Positions 35,951 to 44,316 of a DNA stretch of 64,000 nucleotides are shown here, piece after piece. The stretch comes from a bacterium (lineage in GTDB: Bacteria; Verrucomicrobiota; Verrucomicrobiia; Limisphaerales; RI-55), in the NCBI GenBank assembly GCA_016124235.1, contig WGOC01000014.1, forward strand, positions 1-64,000, read 5' to 3'. Below the pieces are notes generated by a model. That model worked only from the letters and a program-made list of their open reading frames with translations, made no database searches and was not told the DNA's origin. Position 1 is the first letter of the stretch; the number at the start of each line of letters is the position of its first letter. Position numbers and translations under genes: made by a program.

Positions 35951-36134
35951 CCCGGCAGTTGTAATCGCGGATAATGTCCGAAGGCGAGCGTTAACGCGTG
36001 ACGAATGGGATCAATGCAACCACGGGGACCGCGCGCGCCTCCTATCCAATGAGATAAAGCCGGCTGACTACGGTTCACCCACCGAATCGGGCTCGCCAGG
36101 AAACGGTTTGAATGCAAGTTTCCAAGCACACTCA

Positions 36135-37571
36135 ATGAAATCCGTCCGCCAAGTCATCACGTTGCTGGGGTTGTTCGTGCTGTTAACAACTCCAAACGCA
36201 TCCACGGCTGCGGACTCCATCCCGAGCTACGCGGAGTGGCGAGCCGATTGTGCAACGCTTCCGTCCAATCGCTCGCTTGGCCTGCGAGAACCGCCGCGTT
36301 CGGAACTGCCGCTCAAAACCTTTGCCGAGATGAATCGCGCGCTGGATTCATTCTTTGCCGTTTCCACGAACGGTCCGATGGCCCAAGCTACAAATTGGGT
36401 CGGCGAAGCCGCGTCGGCCGACACGTTCCTCAACACGCAACGCGCCTGGTTCCTGGCACCGCCGATCCCCTTTCAACCGTTCGCCGAAATGATTGTGCTG
36501 CCGCCCAATGCCAAAGTATTTCTCGAAGGCGATTTGCACGGTGACATTCACTCGCTGCTCGCTGTTTTGGATCGGTTGAACAAAGACGGCATGCTCGACG
36601 GTTTCACGATCAAGGATCCCAGCTTTTACATTTTCTTCCTCGGTGATTACACGGACCGCGGCCATTACGGCGTGGAGGTTCTGTACACCCTGCTCCGCTT
36701 GAAACTCGCCAATCCGGATCGTGTTCATTTCGCGCGCGGCAATCACGAGGATCTCGAGTTGAATGCCCGATACGGATTCCTGGCGGAAGGGGGCGCCAAA
36801 TATGGCCGGGCGTTCAATGCGGCAAAGATCCTGCGAGCTTATGATTTCCTGCCGGTCGTTATTTACCTCGGTTCCGGCAACGACTTTGTGCAACTCAATC
36901 ACGGCGGCGTGGAGCCTGGCTACTCAGCTAAACAACTGCTGGCCTCCGTTGGAACAAATCGATTCCAGTTCCTCGGCGATCTCCGACAGGCGGACTTTAT
37001 CGAACGCAATCCGGACTGGCTCAAGAGTGAAGAAGCCGCCGCCGCGCTCGCGACCAGGGAATTCAAAAACTTCACCCCGCTCACACCAATCAAGCCGAAC
37101 GTACTTGGCTTTATGTGGAACGACTACACGGTGTTCAGCGACGAGACCGCGTTTGCGATCGATCCGGGACGCGCCTACGTCTACGGCCGGTCGGCGGTGC
37201 GATATCTTCTGCAGCACGCCGCCGATGGCGATCAACGGGTCCATGCCGTCTTTCGCGCGCACCAGCATTCCGGCATTCCGAATCCCATGATGCGAAGGTT
37301 GATCGCGAGCCACGGCTTGTTCCGTCACTGGCAGGAGAAACAATCTGCGGAGGCGGAAAACGCGGAGCCCGACGCGTTGAAATCCACGATTGAAACGTCA
37401 AAGGAACGGTCCATTCCCGATGGTTCAGTGTGGACCTTCAATGTCGTGCCAGACAGCGTTTATGGCGTCGGTTGCAATTTTGATTTTGTCACGTTCGGCC
37501 TCCTGAAACTCGGCAAAGAATTCAACGACTGGCGGATCGATGTGGTGAATGTGGTACCGGGCGAAAATTGA
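36135..37571 (+). CDS. Exported calcineurin-like metallophosphatase (PPP-type)
   Basis: A 478-residue protein with a signal peptide (VRQVITLLGLFVLLTTPNAS), hence the ATG at 36135 rather than 36108. Catalytic motifs of PPP phosphatases are all present: GDLHGD near residue 132, FLGDYTDRGHYGVEVLYTLL near 168, ARGNHEDLE near 202, and the histidine region FRAHQHSGIPN near 375. These bind two metal ions. The GDYTDRG spelling is close to protein Ser/Thr phosphatases, unusual for an exported enzyme. The N-terminal 100 residues are a family-specific extension. The substrate is unknown. Confidence 0.85.
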   Translation: MKSVRQVITLLGLFVLLTTPNASTAADSIPSYAEWRADCATLPSNRSLGLREPPRSELPLKTFAEMNRALDSFFAVSTNGPMAQATNWVGEAASADTFLNTQRAWFLAPPIPFQPFAEMIVLPPNAKVFLEGDLHGDIHSLLAVLDRLNKDGMLDGFTIKDPSFYIFFLGDYTDRGHYGVEVLYTLLRLKLANPDRVHFARGNHEDLELNARYGFLAEGGAKYGRAFNAAKILRAYDFLPVVIYLGSGNDFVQLNHGGVEPGYSAKQLLASVGTNRFQFLGDLRQADFIERNPDWLKSEEAAAALATREFKNFTPLTPIKPNVLGFMWNDYTVFSDETAFAIDPGRAYVYGRSAVRYLLQHAADGDQRVHAVFRAHQHSGIPNPMMRRLIASHGLFRHWQEKQSAEAENAEPDALKSTIETSKERSIPDGSVWTFNVVPDSVYGVGCNFDFVTFGLLKLGKEFNDWRIDVVNVVPGEN

Positions 37572-37650
37572 ATAACAAAGGACCGATCATTCCCAATCAT
37601 AATGAAAGCAAACATCTTTGTGCGAATTTAAGCGCCGAGGCTTTTGCAGC

Positions 37651-38145
37651 ATGAGACACCTCAATTTCCTTTGCCAATCCTTCATAGGCAGACCGATCAA
37701 CCAGCTAATCGGTTTGAGTTGCCTGATGGTGGTAATGGCGGGCTGCGTCTACGAGGGCAGCTATAGCTCAATGTATATCACGCGATACGTGAATGTGGGA
37801 GCGGCCCCCAGCAACACTTCGAATCCAAATGCGCTCAAATCGGTCGTGAGCAATGCACTGATCCAAGCCGGTTTGACAGTTGCGAACCTTCCGTCGGAAC
37901 GCCCATATAAAGCAGTAACCCACTGGCAGATCGCGCATGCGGGAGTACTTACTGTCAGGGAATACAAAGGGGATGGGTTGTTGCTTCTGTTTTCCGGCTC
38001 TGACTCGCCACGCCGAATCGATCAAGTAAAGGAATCAGAAACAAGGGTCTTGCAACGACTGAGAACAAATGGAAGCTTGCGCGTTACAAAGGCAAGGTTT
38101 GTGAACGTGCACCCCGGCCAAACGACATTGGTGGAAGAACAATAA
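37651..38145 (+). CDS. Hypothetical lipoprotein
   Basis: 164 residues. The ATG at 37651 is preceded by GAGG at a spacing of 10. A leader with lipobox (GLSCLMVVMAGC, Cys about 31) predicts a lipoprotein. The mature part has a beta-rich look (KAVTHWQIAHAGVLTVREYK) with no known motif. It ends one base before the start of the next gene, so the two are co-transcribed. Confidence 0.65.
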   Translation: MRHLNFLCQSFIGRPINQLIGLSCLMVVMAGCVYEGSYSSMYITRYVNVGAAPSNTSNPNALKSVVSNALIQAGLTVANLPSERPYKAVTHWQIAHAGVLTVREYKGDGLLLLFSGSDSPRRIDQVKESETRVLQRLRTNGSLRVTKARFVNVHPGQTTLVEEQ

Positions 38146-38146
38146 A

Positions 38147-38452
38147 TTGGATACCGTCAAGTCCATCCTGCAATTTCACTGGTTCGGCTTTCTATTTCTC
38201 CTGCCGTTCGTTGTGATGCGCGCTTTTCATTGGCTGTTTGGTTTGTCGGACGCGTTTCTGGCGGCAACACCACCGGGTGAAATAGAAGCCCACACATTTA
38301 ATCTCATCATGGTCCTGGTCTTTTTCATTGGAATTACGGGATTCATTGCCCACGCCATCGGTCTTGCCATCCAGCGGGGCGGCGGCAGGTGGTTTCTTGG
38401 AAAGCTTGTCGCACTGGCGGTTTATTGGATTTTGGTTGTAAACATATTATAG
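38147..38452 (+). CDS. Small three-helix membrane protein
   Basis: 101 residues with a TTG start at 38147, one base after the stop of the lipoprotein gene. Three hydrophobic segments: FHWFGFLFLLPFVVMRAF, LIMVLVFFIGITGFIAHAIG and KLVALAVYWILVVNIL. No known family. The tight spacing suggests that it works with, or is translated together with, the lipoprotein. Confidence 0.6.
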   Translation: MDTVKSILQFHWFGFLFLLPFVVMRAFHWLFGLSDAFLAATPPGEIEAHTFNLIMVLVFFIGITGFIAHAIGLAIQRGGGRWFLGKLVALAVYWILVVNIL

Positions 38453-38495
38453 TAGCGATTCTCGGTGGGAAAAGTGTCGATCGAAATGCAGTTGC

Positions 38496-38996
38496 TTGAT
38501 CAAACTAGAGGTCGTGAAGAAGACATTCATTACTGTCATCGTCGTCGCCGTGGTCGGCGTGTTGGCGATTTTGGCACAATACCTTTTCCTGATTACAAAG
38601 AAGCAAACCGTCCTCGCCAGATTAGCCGATGAAGTTGGGAATGAGGTTCTCATAACTGAAGAATCTTCTGGCTTGTTGGAATGGTCCATTCAGGTTTGCT
38701 GGAGAAAGAATACTGGGCCCTGGATGACCTATCTTCTCGATGGAGACGCCAACTTTTGGCGGACTGCCGGGCTAACCGAATCATCAAACGTGGTTTCCGT
38801 AACGCGGCAGGAGCAAGTGCTTGGGCAACTCAACACCAAAAACGGAAGCTTCGTATATCCCGTAGACCGCTTGGTCGTAAATCGTCCGAAAGATATCGTT
38901 CTGAGTGCAGATCCCTTCAACAAGACAAACCGTGTTTTTCCCGATGGTCCGCGCTGGGATCTATATTGGCCAGGCGCTGTGTCCGATTCGAACTGA
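38496..38996 (+). CDS. Hypothetical single-span membrane protein
   Basis: 166 residues. A hydrophobic segment (KKTFITVIVVAVVGVLAILA) is followed by a soluble domain with many Trp, Asn and Val residues. The start is uncertain: TTG at 38496, or GTG at 38514 directly before the membrane segment. No motif recognised. It belongs to the run of short exported proteins at 37.6-40 kb. Confidence 0.55.
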   Translation: MIKLEVVKKTFITVIVVAVVGVLAILAQYLFLITKKQTVLARLADEVGNEVLITEESSGLLEWSIQVCWRKNTGPWMTYLLDGDANFWRTAGLTESSNVVSVTRQEQVLGQLNTKNGSFVYPVDRLVVNRPKDIVLSADPFNKTNRVFPDGPRWDLYWPGAVSDSN

Positions 38997-39022
38997 CGGC
39001 CGCGACAGAAGTTCTCCGACTC

Positions 39023-39298
39023 CTACTTATTCGAGACGACAAAACTCAGAACGCGACCAGCGGGAGAAATCTGAACGATGGCATCATCGCCGACAACATG
39101 AGTCGGCCTGCGCACTATTCCCACCATCCACCGATCGTCCACAAATTCACAGGACGTTACTTTGGTTCGCGTCCAACCGCGTTTGCGAGCTTCTCGCTTC
39201 GCCGTGGTTATCGGCATCACCTCTCGTTCGGGTGCGGACGTGCAACATCCACTCGCGACGAGAAGTACGAGCAACAAGCCAATAAATATTTTTGGCAT
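39023..39298 (-). CDS. Small hypothetical lipoprotein
   Basis: 91 residues from the ATG at 39298. The leader PKIFIGLLLVLLVASGC has a good lipobox (ASGC). The mature 70 residues contain EARKRGWTRTKVTSCEF and DAIVQISPAGRVLSFVV, which suggests a small beta domain. No known function. It converges on the gene at 38496, with 26 bases between stops. Confidence 0.6.
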   Translation of the reverse strand: MPKIFIGLLLVLLVASGCCTSAPEREVMPITTAKREARKRGWTRTKVTSCEFVDDRWMVGIVRRPTHVVGDDAIVQISPAGRVLSFVVSNK

Positions 39299-39481
39299 TC
39301 TATCCGTGGTTTGCATTCTGTGGTCGTTTGGTTTTGGAAAGGCCGCTGACAAGCATCACCACATTGTGGTCGATCGTAGCGCCAACCGATTAATATGGCG
39401 ACGAGCATGCCAGAAATAAAACTGCGAATCCCCACACCATGCATTTCACTAACCGTCGGAGCATAGCTGATAATTCCAATT

Positions 39482-39952
39482 CTATTCTTCCATTCTGGTC
39501 TTCAGATCATGATAGCGTGACTCAAAGTCCGATTCTTTGATAAGCGTCACCTTGTTGGGCACCATTTCATCGCCTGAAAAGCGTAAGATCAAAACCGAAT
39601 CACGCGGAATCGTTCCAGTGACTCCGACTCTTTTGCCGTCCTTTACCATGCTCGCCAAAAACGCACCGTTTGAAGCCGCCCAATGTTCAATGCGGTAAAT
39701 GACTCTTTGTTTGTAGGATACGCCGTAGGTGCCACCTTCCGCGTCCAAAATGAGCCGATGAAATGTTCGAGTTTCGGGATCAAAAGCGATCCATCCGCCC
39801 TTCAAATACTTCACTTGCTCATTATCAGGTATTGTCCGTGGCCTGTAACCCTGGCATCCAACGCAGAAGACCATAATCAACAAGGTGACCAGGAAATTCC
39901 CGCACTGATGGGAACAGAGCAAACCAGCAATTCTCCAAGCCGCAGATTTCAT
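39482..39952 (-). CDS. Hypothetical lipoprotein
   Basis: 156 residues. The leader GNFLVTLLIMVFCVGC ends in a lipobox (CVGC), although the N-region before it is long (about 17 residues). The mature part is mainly beta (GGWIAFDPETRTFHRLILDA, SVLILRFSGDEMV). No motif recognised. It follows the small lipoprotein gene on the same strand in transcription direction, with 183 bases between. Confidence 0.55.
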   Translation of the reverse strand: MKSAAWRIAGLLCSHQCGNFLVTLLIMVFCVGCQGYRPRTIPDNEQVKYLKGGWIAFDPETRTFHRLILDAEGGTYGVSYKQRVIYRIEHWAASNGAFLASMVKDGKRVGVTGTIPRDSVLILRFSGDEMVPNKVTLIKESDFESRYHDLKTRMEE

Positions 39953-40190
39953 TGGTAGTTACAGACAACTGGAACCTGCGTGGTTGCTTTCACAAGCAAA
40001 TTCTTGGTTCGTGGTCCTTACACCCCTCAAATGCCGCTCAACGTGAGATTCGGTTTTCGAAAGCCGAGGCTTTGAAAACAAATTATCCGTCCGGAAGCCC
40101 AGACAGGCATGATGCCTGTCCTACACTTTTGCCGTCGGATGCCGTTGCTTCATTCGCGAGGGGGTTTGCGGGTCGGAATGATTTGCAAAC
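39953..40190. other. Spacer with perfect palindrome
   Basis: 238 bases with no gene. It contains the palindrome GACAGGCAT-G-ATGCCTGTC at 40102-40120, followed by CTACACTTTT. Otherwise nothing recognisable. Confidence 0.5.
40102..40120. repeat. GACAGGCAT palindrome
   Basis: A perfect 9-bp inverted repeat around one G. The half-site GACAGGCA also starts the insertion inside polA at 15065, so this is the likely intergenic form of the same dispersed repeat. Confidence 0.6.
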
Positions 40191-41378
40191 TCACTGACGC
40201 CGCCAGCGGAGCCAGTTGAGCAGGCCGAACCCGATCAACATGACAATGCCGACGGCTCGGACGCCGGCGTTGGCTTGTTGCGGAAAAAAGTAGAGCGCGC
40301 CATACGCGATGGCTGGGCCGGCGAAAATTCCCAGCCCAATCGTGCCTTCGTGCAGGCCGCCGTGCTCACCCTTCGTTTCGCCGACGTCCATCGAATAGTA
40401 GAGCGACGAGTAGTAAATGAGGCCGAGGGAAATGCCGAAGAGCAGTTGCGCAATGATCAAGGTCGCCAGACTTCCGGCGAGAACGATTCCCATGAAGCCA
40501 ACAACCATCGCGAGATATGCGCTCGCCAGAAACCGGTAGCGGTAATGCCAGCCGTCCCATTTCCACAGCAGGCCAAAGGCAAGCGTGCGCGCAAATATCC
40601 AGATCGAACACACGATGCCGGCGGCCGTCGCGGTCAGGTGCAGTCGGCCGGCCAGAAAAGGGATCAACGGCACGGCTGTGTTCACTGCGACGTACGAGAA
40701 CGGATTCGCGATCCACGCCATCTTCATGAACGTGGCGGGAGCGATGGGTGAGCGACGGCGTTCGCGTTTTGAGGAGAGATGCGCTGCGGACCGAGCCTCT
40801 TGAATCGTTGGTTTGCCGTCCTGCTGAAATTGCCGCGCGAGCGATCGCGTCAACACGTACTGACCGGTCATCACGATTGCGGGAACCAGAAAAATGCTGC
40901 GACCGCCGAGGTGTTCAATCATGGCGCCGCCGGTGAAATAAGCGACCGCCTGGCCGCCGGACCAGACGAGGTTATAGATTCCCAGTTTGCGCTGTAGCGA
41001 CGCAGGCGTTTCACCTTCGGCGATGGCAGCCTCCAGGTTCGGCCAGGTAAAACACATGCCCGCCGCACTGATGAGCAACACCATCAGGTGCAGGCCGGGC
41101 GTTTCAACGAAGGCTCCCCCAAACAGTGCGCCCGCCATCGTGGCGAAACCAATGGAGAGCGCGCGCAGGTAGCCAAACTTTTGACCGGCTTTACCACCGA
41201 ACACGGCGGTAATGGCGAAGACGGCTCCGAGCGCGGCCGCCCACAAAAGGTTCTTCTGTTTGTCGAAAGCAAAGCGCTGCTCGAGATGGAAGAAGATAAA
41301 ATAGAAATACCAAGTGGTCGAAAGAGCATTCAGTCCTTCCAACCAAAAGACACCTCGTTTGACGCGCGCGGAGAACAT
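40191..41378 (-). CDS. Major facilitator superfamily transporter
   Basis: 395 residues from the ATG at 41378 (a longer frame from 41438 adds an unlikely N-terminus). Around 11-12 hydrophobic segments. The loop 2-3 motif GGKAGQKFGYLRAL corresponds to the MFS A-motif in weakened form. The central loop (QDGKPTIQEARSAAHLSSK) is cytoplasmic and separates two six-helix halves. Substrate and direction cannot be told. It is downstream of the NUDIX gene on the same strand (165-base gap). Confidence 0.8.
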   Translation of the reverse strand: MFSARVKRGVFWLEGLNALSTTWYFYFIFFHLEQRFAFDKQKNLLWAAALGAVFAITAVFGGKAGQKFGYLRALSIGFATMAGALFGGAFVETPGLHLMVLLISAAGMCFTWPNLEAAIAEGETPASLQRKLGIYNLVWSGGQAVAYFTGGAMIEHLGGRSIFLVPAIVMTGQYVLTRSLARQFQQDGKPTIQEARSAAHLSSKRERRRSPIAPATFMKMAWIANPFSYVAVNTAVPLIPFLAGRLHLTATAAGIVCSIWIFARTLAFGLLWKWDGWHYRYRFLASAYLAMVVGFMGIVLAGSLATLIIAQLLFGISLGLIYYSSLYYSMDVGETKGEHGGLHEGTIGLGIFAGPAIAYGALYFFPQQANAGVRAVGIVMLIGFGLLNWLRWRRQ

Positions 41379-41425
41379 GTTGTGAACTACCAACCGGCCG
41401 GGGAAAAGCTGAACGGAAGGACCGA

Positions 41426-41590
41426 TGTAAAATGACAAAGGACAAAGGAATGTCCAACTGAGAATTCCAAACTCATTTCACGAAGGGGTGTCTTATCGCC
41501 ATACGATGGCGTCGGCCTATCGGAGCGAATGGGGTTTGGCAATTCATTGGTCATTTGTTCTTTGTCCTTGAGCCTTTCCGATTTCTTCAA
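41426..41590. repeat. Low-complexity ACAAAGGACAAA-type repeat pair
   Basis: ATGACAAAGGACAAAGGAA (from about 41430) and, inverted, TTGGTCATTTGTTCTTTGTCC (from about 41548) flank a spacer of about 100 bases. The right-hand piece encodes the last residues of the NUDIX protein (AQGQRTNDQ), so the repeat has run into that gene's 3' end. Confidence 0.45.
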
Positions 41591-42029
41591 TCGCCTTCAA
41601 TGCGTACCATTTTACGGCGTCCGAGATCGACGGCCGTAGCGCGTCCAGTTCATCGGCGCGGCACCAACGAATGTCGTGATGTTCCTCCTCAGCGAGCGTG
41701 GTTTCGCCCGCCTTCGGTCGCGCCCAATAAATCATGCCGATGTGTTCATGCGTGTCGTTGATTCGATGGATATCCAGAAACCGCGGCGCAATCAGAGCCC
41801 GCGTGCCCGGCCCCGTGGTGGGTGGCCGTTCGCCGAGCAGTTCGACATCGAGACCGCTCTCTTCCTTTGCCTCGCGCAGGGCGGCCTGCTCCGGGTCTTC
41901 GTCGAGTTCAATGTGCCCGCCGAGTGGCAGCCATTTGTCGAGTTTGCGATGATGAATTAGCAGCACCTTCTCTTCAGTGACGACGAAGATCGCCACCGTG
42001 AAATCGATTTTGTCGTGAATGTGAGGCAT
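41544..42029 (-). CDS. NUDIX hydrolase
   Basis: 161 residues. A full Nudix box G-x5-E-x7-REUxEExGU is present (GHIELDEDPEQAALREAKEE, then SGL at about 38-60), so it is a Mg2+-dependent pyrophosphohydrolase of nucleoside-diphosphate derivatives. The start PHIHDKIDFTVAIFVV fits the beta-1 strand. The C-terminal tail AQGQRTNDQ comes from a low-complexity repeat. It is the third gene of a minus-strand run after the FmdB-type and GNAT genes. The substrate is unknown. Confidence 0.88.
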   Translation of the reverse strand: MPHIHDKIDFTVAIFVVTEEKVLLIHHRKLDKWLPLGGHIELDEDPEQAALREAKEESGLDVELLGERPPTTGPGTRALIAPRFLDIHRINDTHEHIGMIYWARPKAGETTLAEEEHHDIRWCRADELDALRPSISDAVKWYALKAIEEIGKAQGQRTNDQ

Positions 42030-42082
42030 TGATCGCGAATTGAATCAGTAATCAGTGATCGGCAATCTGTCGCGCGAACCAG

Positions 42083-42643
42083 TCAACGCGTCGCTTTCGA
42101 GCTGGTGAATTCGTCGGCCAGGAGGGAATAAACGACCAGATCTTCAAAGTGGTCATACAACCATTCCGCGGAGCGGTGCGTGCCTTCGATCCTGAAACCC
42201 AATCGCTCAGGAATGGCCCGGCTGCGCGTGTTGCCGGGAGCACAACGGATTTCGATCCGGTTGAGTTCCCATGTCGAAAATACGATCTCGATGAGTGCCC
42301 GGCAGGCGGAGGTCATGTAACCGTGACCTTGATGGGCTTCAGCGAGCCAGTAGCCGATGGACGTCGAGCGATTGGCCCAGTCAAAGCGATGAAAACCGAC
42401 CATTCCGATCGGCTCGCCGGCGAGCAAGATGACAACTTGCAACGCCTCGCGGGCGGCGTGTTGGCGTGCCGAAATTTCGCGATACTTGCGTGTGTCTTCG
42501 ACGCTAAGCGACGAGTCAACCCACGGCAGCCAACGCCGAAGGTAAGCGCGATTGGCGTCCACGACTTGGAACAGCGCGTCCGTGTCGGACAGCGCGACGG
42601 GACGCAAGACCAAGTCGCCCACCTGAATCGGTTGCTCGATCAA
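42083..42643 (-). CDS. GNAT acetyltransferase, RimJ/RimL type
   Basis: 186 residues. The TTG start at 42643 has a GGAG about 8 bases upstream. The fold is that of RimL-like N-acetyltransferases: LVLRPVALSDTDALFQVV, ADYLRRWLPWV-like block (AYLRRWLPWVDSSLSVEDT), SIGYWLAEAHQGHGYMTSAC for acetyl-CoA binding, and ERLGFRIEGTHR. Relatives acetylate ribosomal-protein N-termini or other amines. It is 30 bases after the FmdB-type gene and 53 before NUDIX. Confidence 0.85.
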   Translation of the reverse strand: MIEQPIQVGDLVLRPVALSDTDALFQVVDANRAYLRRWLPWVDSSLSVEDTRKYREISARQHAAREALQVVILLAGEPIGMVGFHRFDWANRSTSIGYWLAEAHQGHGYMTSACRALIEIVFSTWELNRIEIRCAPGNTRSRAIPERLGFRIEGTHRSAEWLYDHFEDLVVYSLLADEFTSSKATR

Positions 42644-42673
42644 GCGGTGGGCTCCCGGTGCGGGTGTGGAGAA

Positions 42674-43198
42674 TCAGTAGTCATAAAGACCCGCGTCGCG
42701 CGAGTAGGGACCGCCCCCCATTCCTCCCATGCCCCCCATCCCATCCTCGTCGTCCATGCCGCCCATCGCGTCGCCCAGAACATCCCCCATGTCTTCCTCG
42801 ATTTTTTCGGGATCTTCGCCCGCTTCGAGACGTTTGATCGCAATGTCGAACTCCTTGGGCATGGCATCAGCCGGCATGATCTCCTTCATCTTCTTCATCA
42901 TGTGGGCCATGTGTTTCGGATTGTTTTCATCCATGTGCTCCATGTCGCGCTCCATCTCGCGCATGAAACGCTCCATCTTGGGCGAATCCATGTCCGGCAT
43001 GCCTGCCATGTCATCCGGGCCTTCTGGCGCCGCTTTCGGTTCGGCCACACCTTTGATCATGGCAAATCGGCTGATCTCCTTGACGAGTTTTTTATTGCCG
43101 CATTTCGGGCAAACCGGAATGCGGTCCGGGTTCACCCGTTTGGACAGGAAACTGAATATCTTGCGGCACTTCGGGCAGGCAAATTCGTAGATCGGCAT
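42674..43198 (-). CDS. FmdB-type zinc-ribbon protein with long Met/Gly-rich tail
   Basis: 174 residues. The first 45 residues are the FmdB/CxxC zinc-ribbon domain (PIYEFACPKC, then VCPKCG). The rest is unlike most FmdB proteins: a charged helical stretch very rich in Met, Asp and Glu (MERFMREMERDMEHMDEN, KHMAHMMKKMKEIMP) and a Gly-Met tail (GGMGGMGGG). Regulatory or metal-related roles have been suggested for the family. It is the first gene of a putative operon with GNAT and NUDIX. Confidence 0.8.
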   Translation of the reverse strand: MPIYEFACPKCRKIFSFLSKRVNPDRIPVCPKCGNKKLVKEISRFAMIKGVAEPKAAPEGPDDMAGMPDMDSPKMERFMREMERDMEHMDENNPKHMAHMMKKMKEIMPADAMPKEFDIAIKRLEAGEDPEKIEEDMGDVLGDAMGGMDDEDGMGGMGGMGGGPYSRDAGLYDY

Positions 43199-43293
43199 AG
43201 CTCAATGGAGTTGTCTCAATGCGCCCATTCAGTAAGCGAAAATCGCCCGTCAGAAAAGTGCGAAATTGATTTCAGATCGTTCGTCTTTGATCA

Positions 43294-43323
43294 CAAAAAA
43301 GCCCCGGCGTTTCCACCGGGGCT
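43294..43323 (-). terminator. Rho-independent terminator of the korAB operon
   Basis: Read on the minus strand: AGCCCCGG-TGGAAACG-CCGGGGCT followed by TTTTT. It lies 24 bases past the korB stop at 43347. Confidence 0.85.
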
Positions 43324-43346
43324 CAGAATCGATGATTGGCCAGAGG

Positions 43347-44291
43347 CTATTTCATCCGGTCAAAATTCTTCTGAAGAATCTGCCAAGGTTCCAAGCCTTT
43401 GACCTTCTCCTGGTACTTCGCGATGATATCGCCTTCCAGCTTGTTCTTCGTCGCACGTTCGACTTGGTAGTGGATACCAAACTTCCCGGGGAACGGCTCG
43501 GAAGCCAGCTTGTAGGCAGCGACATCGTCTGTGACATCGTGATCTTCCGGCACTTCGTTAAAGGCACCGCCTTTGCGCGGATTTGCTGAATCAAACGCGC
43601 CTTCGTAGAATTCCACGCATTCACTCAAGCACTGGATTACGCTGAAACCATCGTGGTCCATGGCGGCTTCCATCATCGCCAGAACGTGTTTCGGATTCGT
43701 GGAAGTCGTTCGCGCAATAAATGTGGCACCGGCGGCGACAAGTTGTTTGACCGGGTTGATCGGATAATCCACCGCACCCCACGCGTCGGTCTTGCTCTTG
43801 AAGCCCAGGGGCGATGTCGGTGAGGTCTGCTTTTTGGTCAGGCCATAAACCTGATTGTCCATGATCACGTAGGTCATCCGAACGTTCTTGCGCGCGGTGT
43901 GCGTCAGGTGATTGCCGCCAATCGAGAAGGCATCACCATCGCCACCAAACACAAACACGTGCAGATCCGGTCGGCTCAAAGCGAGGCCCGTAGCAAAAGG
44001 TAACGCTCGGCCATGGATGAAATGGACACCGTGGCCCTGCACAAAATACGGAAACCGGCTTGAACAGCCGATGCCGGCAATCGTGGCCACTTTTTCGTGC
44101 CAGGTTGCACGCTTCTCGATCAGTTTGAAATACAACGCGAGGACTGAGAAGTCACCGCAGCCGGGGCACCAGGTCGGATGATCGGCGGCGATTTCCTTTT
44201 TCGTAAGCGGCTTGCGATCTGAATCAGGTAAAGTGGTGGCGGCCGTCAAATTGCCGGCGCGCGCAGGAAAATCATTGGCAATATTAATCAT
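43347..44291 (-). CDS. korB: 2-oxoacid:ferredoxin oxidoreductase, beta subunit
   Basis: 314 residues. The thiamine-diphosphate-binding subunit begins with a Cys pair (HPTWCPGCGDFSVLALYFKL) and carries GIGCSSRFPYF, HGRALPFATGLAL, the Mg/TPP motif GGDGDAFSIGGNHL and DNQVYGLTKKQTSPTS. With the alpha subunit it oxidatively decarboxylates a 2-oxoacid (2-oxoglutarate is most likely from the KorB-like pattern) with ferredoxin as acceptor, or runs in reverse. It follows korA by 25 bases. No separate ferredoxin subunit gene is adjacent. Confidence 0.93.
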   Translation of the reverse strand: MINIANDFPARAGNLTAATTLPDSDRKPLTKKEIAADHPTWCPGCGDFSVLALYFKLIEKRATWHEKVATIAGIGCSSRFPYFVQGHGVHFIHGRALPFATGLALSRPDLHVFVFGGDGDAFSIGGNHLTHTARKNVRMTYVIMDNQVYGLTKKQTSPTSPLGFKSKTDAWGAVDYPINPVKQLVAAGATFIARTTSTNPKHVLAMMEAAMDHDGFSVIQCLSECVEFYEGAFDSANPRKGGAFNEVPEDHDVTDDVAAYKLASEPFPGKFGIHYQVERATKNKLEGDIIAKYQEKVKGLEPWQILQKNFDRMK

Positions 44292-44316
44292 TTTACGGAC
44301 AGAAAGTTGAAATCGT

